A stretch of DNA of 64,000 nt from Fasciolopsis buskii (Eukaryota; Platyhelminthes; Trematoda; Plagiorchiida; Fasciolidae). Every line of letters starts with the position of its first letter. Position 1 is the first letter of the stretch. The translations under genes were made by a program, and so were the position numbers. The notes below the pieces were generated by a model that saw only the letters and a program-made list of their open reading frames with translations, searched no databases and was not told the DNA's origin. The stretch is from the NCBI GenBank assembly GCA_008360955.1, contig LUCM01007413.1, positions 1 to 64,000 on the forward strand. Reading direction: 5' to 3'. Shown in pieces: positions 24,001 through 34,439 of the stretch.

Positions 24001-27000
24001 TGAAAAATGATTACATTCTTCATTTGAAGATCATGAAATCTAATTTGTCGCGAGTTTTGTCGCTGAGTTGACTACTCAGATGTTTGACATGAACAACCCC
24101 AATCTTTTGCGAGAAGTTTTAAAAAAAAGCTCATTGACTTTAAGCTTTCAATTTTTTTAAGTTTTTCATATCAGGGTGGCTCATATTGCAAGTACCAATG
24201 AAATTCCTCTTTCCGATTGTTCAGAAATCCTCTTGTAATTCATCCTCGAAGGATTTGTCTCAAGAAGAGTGGGTATGAAGTTCTACAAATCCAATGGTAC
24301 TACAGTTGGGGAATTCGCTTGACAGAGAAGAGCATCTAACCCGTTCACCTCTATCATCCTTTAACTTTCGACTAATTGTTGGAACGCCTTAAGAGTTGAC
24401 GGAATTTGTGGGCCATCATGGAAAAAGGTAATTGTGAATATTGCATTGCAGATACCATGGATATGCATTGCTATATGTATCAGTCATGAGAAGCTCATCC
24501 ATGTTCGCAATGACTACTTAGTACTCTCGCTTCAGGTCCACAAAGGAGTCTTGGTATTCTCCAGTGATCAACCGTATCAGTTTATAAAAGAACTGGTGAC
24601 GTTCTGTTTTTCTCGGATCACCACTTGGAAACATCAGTGCAAAAGTTATCTTCGAAAAAGTTTACATTTCTCTCTTAAAATTTTCTCAAACAGGTCATTA
24701 TCTCGCATGGAAAAAGTGCTGCACGAATTACAATGTGATAACACTGAACAAAACGGGAGTTAACGAATTCGATTTTTTCATGTATAAAGGCCTTAGCCAC
24801 GTTACACCTGTCTAACAATGCTGCGACTTCAACCGGTCAGTGGTGGGCATGCAGTGCTTTATGCAGTATTCGGGGAAACGTGACTCCAACCGGTAATGGA
24901 CTGCATATGAGAAGCAATGTTATCGTAACTGAATCACCTTTATCTTAGAAATCAGATACGAAAGAGGCTTTACACTACCTAATTATTGGAACTGAAGAAT
25001 ACTGCTTTTTAAGAATTCATTTCCAAGGCTACAGACAACATTTGACCGAACAGTTAATTTCAACACATTGTATTGTGCTGCTGAAATGCATCTCTCGAAT
25101 GCACACCACGAAACGTCCAAAATCAAGAATGACATGTTCGACTCACAACACCGTTTGGAAAGGATATGAGATTCTCCGCGCCATGGTCGCTAAAGAAGAT
25201 GAATACATTGTCCTCCGCTTCACTAGTAGGGAGAACAAACACGAGGGGAGCAAAAGGGTGCATTTCATTGGGTTTTGAGAGTGCATGATTAGAAATCCCT
25301 AAAAATCAATAAATGATAAATTCATAAACCCTCGTTTTTATATCGCCTACGGAAAATGGTCAATAAAGGAAAAATCATAAGCCCTTTTTGCTAAAAGCGC
25401 AATCAGTGTTTATTCTCTCCTGAAGTGTTGAATTAAAGATAAGTTGAATAATGCAGATGCGTCAACGCAGGCAAAACATTCAGACGTTTGTTAGGCCAGA
25501 AACGTGGAGAAACCAACACGATAATCGTAATTTCTTTATGACATGCATGCTATTCTAGAACTGATTGCGCAAATTTAAATAAAAGCGATTCTTATCTTTC
25601 TGATTGCTAGGTAGCGTAAAGCGGTTTCTACTGGCTCTAGTCTCTGTATTTGATGTCACTTACCGGCGCATTGTTAATCAGACTGGACTTCATCCATATC
25701 GTGGAATAACAGCGAAATTATATCAGACCAAGAATAAATATAAAACTGACGAATCAGTTAATAAGCACAAACTGAGGCTTATCGATTCATTTTCCTTATT
25801 GTTATTACTATTACTGGTATTATTATTATATTTGAGGAATGCTGTCTGGACAGATGCCAAAAAAATAATCACGCAAGAGCAACCTACCTGTCAAGTACCT
25901 TTTTGCCAGCTTTCTTCAAATTTTCGTCACCTTGCAGCACGCGAAGGAACATTTGCGGAGTGACAAACTAGAAAATGTCGCAAGCATTAAACATGATCAA
26001 TGTAAACTGTCAAGAGTAGCCTTGTTGTTGCCTATTGGACAAACTATCAGTGAACTCCTTTACCATTCATCGTAGATTAACATGAAATGGGGAGCATAAA
26101 TCGTGAGTAGGACATTGGGGAACAAATGACAATTGATGTGCATGCTTAACTGAGCAACCCAAAGTTCCGTTATACAGATTGCTGTACAAGTGGATTTCAA
26201 CCGATGGAGAGACCGTTCACTTGATTTGCCACCTACGTACCCATGAATGCACTTCATACTTCATGACTGGACGCAATCAGATTTGTGCCATACTGTTGCC
26301 ACCACCCATTTTAATAGCACTAGATCGGCTTCTGTAATCACTTGATTTCATTGAAAACCCGAGATGTGTGGCAATATTGAATGCCCACAAGTGCTCTTTT
26401 TGGGTAGTTTCATTAATTTATATTCATTGGCTCCGTTGCTAATGAATAATTTTCATTTTTATTTGCACCGATGACTACTAAAGCCCAGCATTACTAACAG
26501 CTTCATTTATCCCGATCATCTTTGGGCACAAATGGAACAATAAAACGAACCAAGATTCTGTATCTGTGCGTAATATACCGCCATATTGGGCAATCAGCCT
26601 GCTGCATCCTTTTGAGTTAGGAATCTTAGAAAGTACCAATTGAAATCTGTTATCCGATTCAGTCAATGAAATGCCTTACACATACTCAGTGGCCACTGAA
26701 TGGTGACATATTTGAGGTTAATAATATCACCTATTTATGCTTCTCCTTAAACACTCGTTTTTTAATTGTTTATGTGCATCGCGTGACCAACCAAGAGGCG
26801 ATACATTATTTGCGTCACTGGATTAGATTCCGTGTTATACCTCCTAGGGTCTATACCAAAAATTATCTCTTAATTCATGGGTCTCAATCTTACTCTCCCA
26901 TACCTCTATGTCAAACTGTAACCGGACAGCCATTTTGCTTCTTCCGGCCTTTTTCAGCACGTTCAAAGCCAGCGTGTCTCGGGTGGAAATTCACCAAAGT

Positions 27001-30000
27001 CGCTCTTTTTCTTCAGGTTAGGAATGCAGTCTTTTTTTGAACAAACATCGTCGGTTATAATCCAGCTCAGGATACACTGAAAGCTAATGGCTATCTCCAA
27101 CTGATCACCAATGTGTGATAAGAGGCAAATGCTCCGTCCCTTCTTAAGTCACTCTGTATTTGGACGTTGCCCAGGGCATCCTTAGAGCATCCATAAAATC
27201 ATAAGTGCGATTGTGTGCATAAATGGGAGTGCAAAAACTAGATTCAACTTACCACACCTCTATAATCAATCTTTATGCCAGTGTACACATCCTCATGTGC
27301 ATAGTCGTTGAAAAGCTTCCCCGGAAAAGGATTACTAATGAAAACAAAAGGTATACGCATGCATATGACTAGAGAAACAAATGGAATTTCGCATACGCAA
27401 CAACCAACATTGTTTTATTTCCTACTCTGAATATTTCCTGCGAAGTGAAGCGCAATGAGCGGCCTAAAGAAGTTCTGATAGGAGTCCGTAGTTCCGCGTT
27501 GCATCAAGATCCATGCTAATGTTTAACATTTATTGGAAACTGGGATAAAAAATAAAGGGTTTAATAAAAGTAAAAATAAGCAGGAAACTTGAAGTATGTC
27601 AGATTATAGTTTCTTGGTGGATTGAGCTAGTGGACATGTTTCAACTCCTTGTTGTACGAACAAAGTGTAAACAAAATGGAGGGGCGTAAGATCACCCAAT
27701 AGCGATTATTCTGTTATGCAAATGTTTGTAATTTGCATTGAGCATATAGTGATTTAGAGCTTTCGGTCGTTGCGTAACTGGAAAAGTTTTCGTATAATGG
27801 ATGCTAAAAATGACCGAAGGACAAAATAAAACCATGCAAACTCCAATGATATCAACGTTAATGACGTCGGTGTGCTACCAGGCATTTTGATACGAAAAGT
27901 GGGATGCTAAATGAACTTGATGAAGATGTGCCTTTAGCCACAGAAGTGACCAAGGAGATCAAAAGATTTAGCTGGTTCATTGCTATCTGGCTCGCTCCTC
28001 TGCATCTTATCGAAGAGCAGGCTAATAGTACCTTCCTAATATATGCAGAACATCTGTCACAGCAAGTTGCTAATGCCCAAGTAGTGAATTGGCTTTGATA
28101 TGAAGTACAGCATTTCAGCAAAGAGGCACAAGAGCAACGAATAATAAGCCAGATTTAGACATGTTTCCTCAGTTTAGCAACTGCTTTCAAAGAACAAAGT
28201 GACTACCAGCTAGTTCAAGTTGGCCAATCTGAATCATAACGACAGAAGAACAAGAAAAAAACAACATAGTATTCACATCATATCTTAAACACAAAATTCA
28301 AAAGACTAAAGGATAATCCAAACATTGTTCCACTCTCCGACTGGGGATAAGGAAATGTGTAATCAACATATCAAACTAGAAAAAATTGAAAATCCCGGGT
28401 GGTTTAACGGAACCTAAAGCAGATGTAAAGCCAGATAATCCCACGAATAGTTCAAGAAGGTGAGCCAAAACAAATCTATGTCGTGAACAAACCTTACTAA
28501 ACATCCCGTGGTTAGCTCAGTAAAACAAAGGGGAATTCTGCTACCGTAGGTTTATGATCCACCCACAAGTCGGCTGAGAAAGCTAAACGACGGACGGGGT
28601 GGCGATCGCTTATACCCATGCATTCGCGGCAGGCCGTGTGCAACTGAGTGCTCAGATCGTAAATAGCATATCCGTGAGTTGGATGGGCCGTGAGAGACTA
28701 GGATGGCCATAGACGGGCCAGTTCCCCATTGCTGCATGGTCTGATTAGCCGATTCGGAGTGACCATTACTTTAAGTTCTTTTAATTGCTCTGTGTATGCA
28801 TCAGCATCGCACCCAGTTGCCTAACAGACGCGCAGATGTGCAGGGCCGTTGGTTTAAATGGAAAGCTCTGAAAATACAGAAAAACAAAAATTCTTAATCT
28901 CCAACCCCATTGTAGATATTCACAAACGCTGACTTTGCTTACTTATAGCTCAAGGACTCGCTAGCAATCAGATAATCCAGAGTTGTAGCATCACCTGAAT
29001 TTTAGACTTGCTAACGCATCGTCCCTCATCCATGTGCGCCCCAGTTTGGTCTGGAACCTATATGCGTGAACCCGTGGATGGACGTAACGGTCCAAGTTCA
29101 GCTGCTAGCTCAAGTGCCTGACCAAGTAGAAATTGACGTTGTCAAAGTCAGCATCCAGCATGCATACAATGGGTTGAGAAATTAGGGCATTTCTCCTGTT
29201 ATCTTGGTGTAACTTGAATTTTAACATACAAATGTTGAAAATAAGCGCTACGGGAATATGTCGATCACGGTTGTAGTTCATGCCCACCAAATATGTTTCC
29301 GTGTAGATAATGAAAAAATGAAGATTACTGGAACTGACTAAACCCGTAATTTGTTTTCCTTGAAACTGGGAAAATTTCAAAATCCACAAACGTTCTCTCA
29401 GTGATCCACGGTATTGAAATAACTGGTATTCACGTAAATTTCTTTTAGGTGATTTTGTTCTCATACTAGAATGCTCACCGGGGTTACCCACAGTCTGAAA
29501 ATTACATAGTGACTCGCAATACCGGAAACCGAATGAAGATAATAGTGCCGTGTGTTCAAGACTATTGCTAAAACACGTTCCTCATCTCTGGGTTTGGCAA
29601 CAGTTACAACACAACAAGCTTGTTTAGAATGAAGTGAATGATCCTGAGCTATTCTCCCAAAGTACACAGAAAAAGAATTACTCGCATGAGCTTTCACTCG
29701 AATTTTGATCGCAAATGTGTTCTAAGTTGAAATAAATCATAGAGTTAAGAGTAGCTAGTTTCACCGACATGCCAATTCTTTCCTGCAAGGAAAATAATGG
29801 AGATACATTAGCCATGGATTTTCAAACCATTAGGACCGCTCTGCTGATCAACCATGCCTATGGGAACACCTCGTCATCGTCTATGGAGGCTTCTTCGCAA
29901 GCGACCAGATGTGCACCACAATTTTGGAGGCATACCGTTCATAAAATTAAAACCGGCGGTCTTCACAATTCAGGAATCATTGAAAACCAGCTTCCTAGTC

Positions 30001-32573
30001 AGCTTTCCTTAGTGTCATTGGGACACAGTATTTACATCGAGTCATCCTCAGAACCGCGAGAGCACTGTGCTATGGTAGGAATCATTGGATTCCCGAAGTG
30101 ATGTCCAACGGATAATTTAACAGCACAGCCACTTAAACATTAAGTAAACCAGCATGAGTTCAGTTAGTTAGACAAGTAATGGGTTATTCTGTAACCGTTC
30201 ATTTTGCTCACCGTGGATTGTATGCAATGTCGTCGTACATCATTGTGATAATATTCTCCTGTGGGATTCCGTTGGCTCGTAGAATCTTATATGCATGGGC
30301 TATATCGGCCTACGAAAATAAAAGGAAACATTGGACATGTAAGTCAACCGTAGTTTAAACCGCAGGGCTAAATTTTGGGGAAAATTTATTTTAACCATTA
30401 TTACTGTTTATGCAAAAATGATTGCGGCCTTAAGCAGTAGAGAATGACCTACTGTTGAACCTCTTAGTTTTCTGCGTGTGCAATTCTTAAGTTGTTTCTC
30501 AACTACTGCCTAAATTATGAAGACATCTACTAGATTAATATTCTATATCCAAAACACTCCAAATAAACGGAGACATTTTGCAATGAGCACTGTGGAGACC
30601 ACACAGTAAACCACGGCATATCTTTTCATGCACGTGCTAATACACACGATCGGTCATAACAAAACACGCATTTATATTTACACGTCAGCTCAAACATACA
30701 CACTGAACGTAAGCCTAAACTTGTTCTTCCTTTGTTCCTTGTGAACATAACCGTGGATATTACTGACCCACGCAAGCATGCACGTATACGCTGCCAAGCT
30801 ATCATCGTCAACTAGTAGAGGACAATGCTTAACTAACCATGCTAGGTCCTCTAATCCTGTTTGCCGTTGTGCCAAGATTAGCTTTGGATAAACACGCCAG
30901 CTATGATTATCTCCTTTTTGCCTCTTGGATTAAAGCTTGTCTGGCGCGAATACTTTCTATCCGCTTCTCTGATTGATCCTGGACCCATTGAATATTTCCA
31001 ACACCCTTAGAGGGTACCCGTTGACCATGAACTCATTAATCCCTTCCATTAATCTCATCTCTGTCAGCCTGAAGTCATTTTTAATGTACTGATCAAGCTG
31101 CAGCTGAAGCGACTGTACAGGAACAATAAAGTAAACCTAAATAATCCGAAGGGAAATTACTTGCATCCAGATGGAAAACCAAAGAAGCAATAATGGACAT
31201 TTTCCGGCAAATTTGGTCGACACAGTAAATTTCACGGCTTATTTACTAACAGCAAAAGGAAATGAGACCAAAAATGGTTGCGGTGCAATCAGTGAGTAAT
31301 GAAACGTTGGAACGACATCACTGACAGATCTTGCGATTTGAAAAACTGAGTGAATTTTATTCAGTTGAATAACTGAGAAGGAAGATAAACTGAGAGGTAG
31401 TGACAGTTCGCGTTTTTCCTCTCAACCGCCTATGTAAAATAGTACGTGAATTATGTAACATTCACTTATATAGCACTGAATAAGCATATAGTTTAAATTC
31501 AGTACGACAAGTGACTGATGCCACCCACATGCCAAACGCAAAGTATGTGTTAACAGCTTTTGGCACAGAGCTGGATTATGCAATCGGATTAGCACTGCTT
31601 CAATGAAGACCAAAATCTTCCGGTCGACATTGCGAAACAAGGGTTTATACAAAAATGCGTCAACAGTGTTTCGTCGTCATCACACGCATCGCAACTGACG
31701 ACCCCTGGTCGTGATCAAGAAAATTATTCACTGAGTTTCGGAACATAAATTTGGTCAGCTGCCTAAAAATATGGTATGACATCCGTCGTGATGGTCTTCG
31801 GTCTGTTTTGGTTACGTAATTGTCACCGCAACTGCAGGTGAACCGATACACAAGATGTGAGGGAGAATGTGACGTTCGACCAGATTCAAGTTTGTTCAGA
31901 AAGAGAATGTTTGTCTCTCGTGATTTGCCTCACACCCTCAGTTCAGCCATAAATGGCACATTCCTAAGTGCACGACTTCGTCCCTTCCCAGTAGGCCAGA
32001 GGATCACTCTGAAACAACTTGAATTCTCCTCTGAAATAAGACAGACTTTGGTGGAAATGTCTCTTCGGGCACAAGTTAACTAGTTCGTCATTTGGAAGTA
32101 AAAGTAGCCTAATCCGGTGGTGACAGTCACTTAAAACTTCTCTCACACAATACTAGCAACTTAAATGGGGCAAGCCTAAAAGATTTACCGCATACCAAAG
32201 TGCTCATAGCTATGTCCAACCGACTCCATATGACAATAGGCTTGTGCTATCTGTTTCAAGCCATCTGGAAAATGATATGACTATTATCCGCGGTTAAATC
32301 GTAACTACGAATATTGGCCTAAAATGTGCCAATTCGCAGCTATTCGAAATGACACATTTGACACAAAATCCATAAATGTATTTGTGAAACTGTAAAATTT
32401 TAGTGGTTGCGCGCGAGCAGTAAAATTCCAGTGAGACCTACCTGGTGTCTATAATTATACCAGCCGTTTGAGCCGGCCACTAGCACCACCCAGTTCTTTC
32501 CGGTCTCTTCCGCTAGAGACAGTGTTGGCAAGATTACACATAGACAAAACAAAACTAGCGGGAACATCTTCAT
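8964..32573 (-). CDS. LGMN: Legumain (asparaginyl endopeptidase, C13), copy A, complete, 12 exons
   Basis: Cysteine protease that cuts after Asn, in lysosome or gut lumen, and in flukes activates cathepsins and digests host protein (family knowledge). Coding exons, high to low: 32442-32573, 30212-30309, 27253-27334, 25888-25967, 25147-25222, 23848-23980, 20026-20147, 17962-18051, 16969-17046, 13847-13975, 11575-11730, 8964-9065. Phases match at every junction, giving 1278 bases and 425 residues. Signal peptide 1-21; [14 protein letters not shown] at 31-44 (Asn36, Arg42, His43); catalytic His144 in SDHG; catalytic Cys185 in EACYSG, 41 residues on, the same spacing as in human legumain; ESS at 211-213 and Asp229 of the S1 pocket; sequons at Asn237 and Asn292; prodomain from about 290 with Cys375, 387, 407 and 424. 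Oddities: Tyr replaces the usual Glu after the catalytic Cys, and DHG is followed by AEN. Predicted functional. Confidence 0.95.
9066..11574 (-). other. Legumain A intron 11
   Basis: 2509 bases, a size close to its partner in copy B (2311). The 72-codon frame at 9252-9470 is out of phase with exon 11 and has no partner in copy B. No repeat family recognised. Confidence 0.7.
11575..11730 (-). CDS. LGMN: Legumain A exon 11 (prodomain)
   Basis: 52 codons, acceptor TTTTTCAG, donor CAG|GTCAGC. It encodes helical prodomain sequence with [19 protein letters not shown]; Cys375 and Cys387 are prodomain cysteines. The donor has C at intron +3, an uncommon base there, and copy B has the same (GTCAGT). 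Confidence 0.93.
11731..13846 (-). other. Legumain A intron 10
   Basis: 2116 bases. It contains a 124-codon - strand frame (12299-12673) with no recognised domain. No transposon signature seen. Confidence 0.7.
13847..13975 (-). CDS. LGMN: Legumain A exon 10 (activation peptide)
   Basis: 43 codons, acceptor ATTTCCAG, donor CAG|GTGAGA. It encodes [17 protein letters not shown], then [13 protein letters not shown]. The ITNN stretch aligns with the human segment where autocleavage after Asn323 releases the prodomain, so this exon probably holds the activation site. 35 of 43 residues match copy B. Confidence 0.93.
13976..16968 (-). other. Legumain A intron 9
   Basis: 2993 bases. A 129-codon - strand frame (14336-14725) has no recognisable domain. 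Copy B carries a reverse-transcriptase fragment in the matching intron; none was seen here. Confidence 0.7.
16969..17046 (-). CDS. LGMN: Legumain A exon 9
   Basis: 26 codons in phase 0, acceptor CATTTCAG, donor AAA|GTGAGT. It encodes [16 protein letters not shown] and ends NKTKFK with a sequon at Asn292. It corresponds to the M-x-x-[FV]-x-F-Q-G strand ending the catalytic domain and begins the linker to the prodomain. Only 15 of 26 residues match copy B. Confidence 0.9.
17047..17961 (-). other. Legumain A intron 8
   Basis: 915 bases, with nothing recognisable beyond splice sites. Confidence 0.7.
17962..18051 (-). CDS. LGMN: Legumain A exon 8
   Basis: 30 codons in phase 0, acceptor TTTCAATAG, donor GAT|GTAAGT. 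It encodes [16 protein letters not shown] and SHVCEWGDD, matching the T-L-x-x-Q-[FY] and T-S-H-V segments near the end of the catalytic domain. With 18 of 30 residues identical to copy B it is one of the two fastest-changing exons. Confidence 0.93.
18214..18227 (+). repeat. 14-bp direct repeat, left copy (possible target-site duplication)
   Basis: ATAAAATGAAGTTG here recurs exactly at 18509-18522. The two copies flank a 281-base segment (18228-18508) containing almost the whole palindrome, as expected for a target-site duplication. The left copy overlaps the palindrome arm by four bases. Confidence 0.6.
18224..18416. repeat. Perfect 95-bp inverted repeat, 3-base spacer, hammerhead-like motif
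   Basis: Left arm 18224-18318 and right arm 18322-18416 are exact reverse complements, with only ATG between them. Each arm holds a small hairpin: on the right arm GACTACC (18372-18378), loop CAC, GGTAGTC (18382-18388), then GAAAC (18389-18393) and GTT. On the left side of the hairpin stands TTGAGAA. This layout resembles a decayed hammerhead ribozyme as found in the terminal repeats of Penelope-like elements (CUGANGA, stem, GAAA), but the first core half is not canonical. Transcribed within intron 7, the arms could fold into a 95-bp duplex. Confidence 0.95.
18509..18522 (+). repeat. 14-bp direct repeat, right copy
   Basis: Exact second copy of ATAAAATGAAGTTG, 295 bases from the first. See the left copy for interpretation. 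Confidence 0.6.
18571..18617. repeat. TTA-rich microsatellite
   Basis: Run of ATT/TTA triplets with a few substitutions, just beyond the right 14-bp direct repeat. Confidence 0.8.
20026..20147 (-). CDS. LGMN: Legumain A exon 7 (substrate pocket)
   Basis: 122 bases, acceptor GATCTTCAG, donor TCG|GTAAGA. It encodes [17 protein letters not shown] and [16 protein letters not shown]. The ATTAAN and ESS stretches and the Asp after LA are family signatures of the S1 pocket. Two Cys (218 and 226), also present in copy B, could pair. Asn237 is in an NDT sequon. Confidence 0.95.
20148..23847 (-). other. Legumain A intron 6 (largest intron)
   Basis: 3700 bases between the Cys exon and the pocket exon. 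From about 20.8 to 22.9 kb the - strand shows a series of short open stretches broken by stops, including a 107-codon frame at 22184-22507. This hints at an eroded mobile element, but no family motif could be read. Confidence 0.4.
23848..23980 (-). CDS. LGMN: Legumain A exon 6 (catalytic Cys)
   Basis: 133 bases, acceptor CCCTCCAG, donor AAAA|GTGAGA. It encodes [13 protein letters not shown], then [17 protein letters not shown]. Cys185 in EACYSG is the nucleophile and Glu183 an S1-pocket residue. The residue after Cys is Tyr, where human legumain has Glu. The exon ends with one base of a codon, as the next exon requires. Confidence 0.95.
23981..25146 (-). other. Legumain A intron 5
   Basis: 1166 bases with a 109-codon + strand chance frame (24434-24763). 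Nothing recognisable. Confidence 0.7.
25147..25222 (-). CDS. LGMN: Legumain A exon 5 (catalytic His)
   Basis: 76 bases, acceptor CTACTAG, donor GTT|GTGAGT. It encodes [20 protein letters not shown] and then FPNGV. His144 in SDHG is the catalytic histidine. Most legumains have DHG followed by a small residue and PG or TG; here it is AEN, a change beside the active site. Confidence 0.95.
25223..25887 (-). other. Legumain A intron 4
   Basis: 665 bases. It carries a short TTA-rich tract at about 25796-25832 and a + strand chance frame overlapping it. Confidence 0.7.
25888..25967 (-). CDS. LGMN: Legumain A exon 4
   Basis: 80 bases, acceptor TTTTCTAG, donor AG|GTAGGT. It encodes [14 protein letters not shown] and KKAGKKVLD, equal to the conserved VTPQ-x-FL-x-VL-x-GD segment. 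It ends with two bases of the Ser131 codon. Confidence 0.93.
25968..27252 (-). other. Legumain A intron 3
   Basis: 1285 bases with a 124-codon + strand frame (26666-27040) of no recognisable kind. No repeat recognised. Confidence 0.7.
27253..27334 (-). CDS. LGMN: Legumain A exon 3
   Basis: 82 bases after a TTTTCATTAG acceptor, donor GTG|GTAAGT. It completes the split Arg77 codon and encodes [11 protein letters not shown], then [13 protein letters not shown], the standard legumain NP-x-PG and DY-x-G segments. Confidence 0.95.
27335..30211 (-). other. Legumain A intron 2
   Basis: 2877 bases. Around 28507-28563 a stretch vaguely resembles tRNA control boxes, too degenerate to call. GC rises at about 28550-28740, which may mark an old repeat. 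No coding sequence recognised. Confidence 0.55.
30212..30309 (-). CDS. LGMN: Legumain A exon 2
   Basis: 98 bases, starting in phase 0 after an ATTTTCGTAG acceptor and ending with two bases of a codon before GTGAGC. It encodes [16 protein letters not shown] and [15 protein letters not shown], the conserved helix and strand after the RHQ motif. Confidence 0.95.
30310..32441 (-). other. Legumain A intron 1
   Basis: 2132 bases. It holds the Penelope-like fragment at 31660-32110 in the same orientation as the gene. Nothing else recognised. Confidence 0.7.
31660..32110 (-). pseudogene. Penelope-like element, GIY-YIG endonuclease remnant
   Basis: The - strand reads [20 protein letters not shown] at about 31790-31850, then [12 protein letters not shown] and, near the stop at 31660, [12 protein letters not shown]. 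This matches the C-terminal GIY-YIG endonuclease of Penelope-like retroelements: a VY-x-F-x-C start, a Y[IV]-x-[RK]T-x-R stretch and a final H. The usual Gly before the [RK]T pair is Thr here. Upstream, up to about 32110, fragments in other frames fit the connector after the reverse transcriptase. Frames are broken and the RT itself is not visible, so it is a dead 3' fragment. Confidence 0.75.
32442..32573 (-). CDS. LGMN: Legumain A exon 1 (signal peptide and start of catalytic domain)
   Basis: 44 codons, phase 0 at its end, donor CAG|GTAGGT. The start ATG at 32571-32573 opens a hydrophobic signal peptide ([20 protein letters not shown], cleavage expected after Ala21). A second ATG lies two codons on; the first was chosen because it is the upstream one and keeps a basic residue before the hydrophobic core. 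The mature part begins [19 protein letters not shown] and ends YRHQ, with the catalytic-site Asn and the Arg-His pair of the S1 pocket. Confidence 0.95.
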
Positions 32574-32614
32574 AAACCTGTCCGAGTATTCGTTGGATCA
32601 CAGGTCGGCTTCTA

Positions 32615-32621
32615 TTTTATA
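32615..32621 (-). promoter_or_regulatory. Likely TATA box of legumain A
   Basis: TATAAAA on the - strand, 42-48 bases before the start codon. Transcription starting about 30 bases downstream would leave a 5' leader of only about 15 bases. Position and match are good; function is inferred. Confidence 0.5.
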
Positions 32622-34439
32622 TGTTTCCCTTTGTGCACATAATCATACCCCTGGTTTATGTGGTAGTCTGCGGCATTGTGCAAAGGTCACAGACCCCAAA
32701 CGGTTTGCACAGGCTTATCGAGAGCAATGGAATTCGATTTCTCCACCCGCTAACCGTGGGCTGCGAGGCTTTTTCGAAAATTCTTAGGAACTAGTATCAC
32801 AAACGTCAACTGATGCAACATCCAATAAAACCGCACAATCGATGCTCAAGGTCCTCTATCTCGAGACTTTAGACTTCCATTTTGAATCAGTTTTGCTAAC
32901 CATATTTTCAGGCTTAATACAGAGAATCCAAATCTCTATTTTGCATTGATCTGTTTAACAATGAATGAACTTTGGTAAATGTACCTTTTGCACTTATCAC
33001 TAGGGAAAACTAATCATGTTGGATTATCAACGGGTACTGAGAAGGAATTTGGAAATGCTGCCGGAAGGTTGGTGTGCTAGACTACTTTGTATTTTTTTTA
33101 CTAAATTGCACGGGTAATGCGGCAGGAGAATAACAAATTTTCATAAATATACAGGATGTGAATAGTCTGCGAAAATTACTCTCTCGAGATGAACTTGGAT
33201 TGAGGATCACTTAACATTTGAGTTTCCTTGTCTCTGTCATCATTTGTGCCTTGAGATCTCATTGGCGACACAATAACATGTAGGGTCTTAGGGGGGGCCT
33301 ATCACCGTTCATGATTTACTGGTGCAAACAATGTTTGTCAAAGTATCTCGGAAATGTGGTAGTCGGTAATAAACTAATTACAACAAAATATCGCTTATAA
33401 TGCACACTTATGGTTACTGCTGATGGGCAACATGCACTAATCGATGCAGCAAAACCACGGTGCTGAGAATGATTAAACCAGTTTCGTTTTGAGAATTTCG
33501 TCGTTTCCAAGAGGCAAAACAGTCAACAATTGCAAAGGATAGAACAGCCCAAGTCTTTGAGCTCATAATTTGGACTCTTTTGAATGACTTATTAACACTA
33601 ACAAACAGCAAATACCGTCGCATTCGAGTAAGACTTAGAACTTAATTAGGCCAAGAAAATCAGTATATAACTATGATACGACCCTTGGTGTGGCGGAATG
33701 TTTGGTGTTGATGGGAAACTGAAGGCGCTCGCAGCCAAAATACTTGACTTAAAGACAGATATCTTACCGGTGAAGGTTGTAAGACGCTACCCAAACATCC
33801 TTCACCAGAACAACGATGGTAAACGAAACTAAGCAACTTCAAAGACTTCTGGATTGTTTCTAGATATCTTTTCGTAGAACATAACAAGCGGATGGACCTC
33901 TAGTTGCTTTTCTGTGAATGATGCACGATCTGAACAAAAGTCGTGATTCCAACTGAACAAGAGACCCTGCAGTTGGGGCGCTTCACATAGCTTCGCAAGT
34001 TTAATCCTTACGCTGTGTCGGTAACTTCAATGGAAGCCAAAACGAAAGACACTCCATCGAGCATTCCAATTTTCATGTTGTGATATTTCATGTCTTTCGA
34101 TCTTATTTTCTGCAAAATAACTTTAAAGGAATGTTGCGTAATTGATAAACTGTTCTGTAGTCACATTGGGAATACCTTCAGATTTTGTTTTCTGTCTTTT
34201 GAAATAAATTGTGCTGTTTCAACCACCGACGAACAGTGTCACTTTATGCAGCCAAAGCACAGTATTTCCGAGTGCCAATAAACAGCTCCGTCTACTCAAA
34301 GACTGATGAGAAAATGAGAAATGGTAAATGATTGACCTCAAAATAAAAAACTGAAAAACATCAAAAAAGAAATATTTTCTATGCAGGATTGCCATTGACT
34401 GCTCTACTGAGTCATATCACCTCGTTTCTTGTAGTGTGA
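32622..34439. other. Upstream flank of legumain A
   Basis: Probable promoter-proximal and intergenic DNA. Open frames here (for example 33660-33887) are short and unrecognised. No transposon motif seen. Confidence 0.5.
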
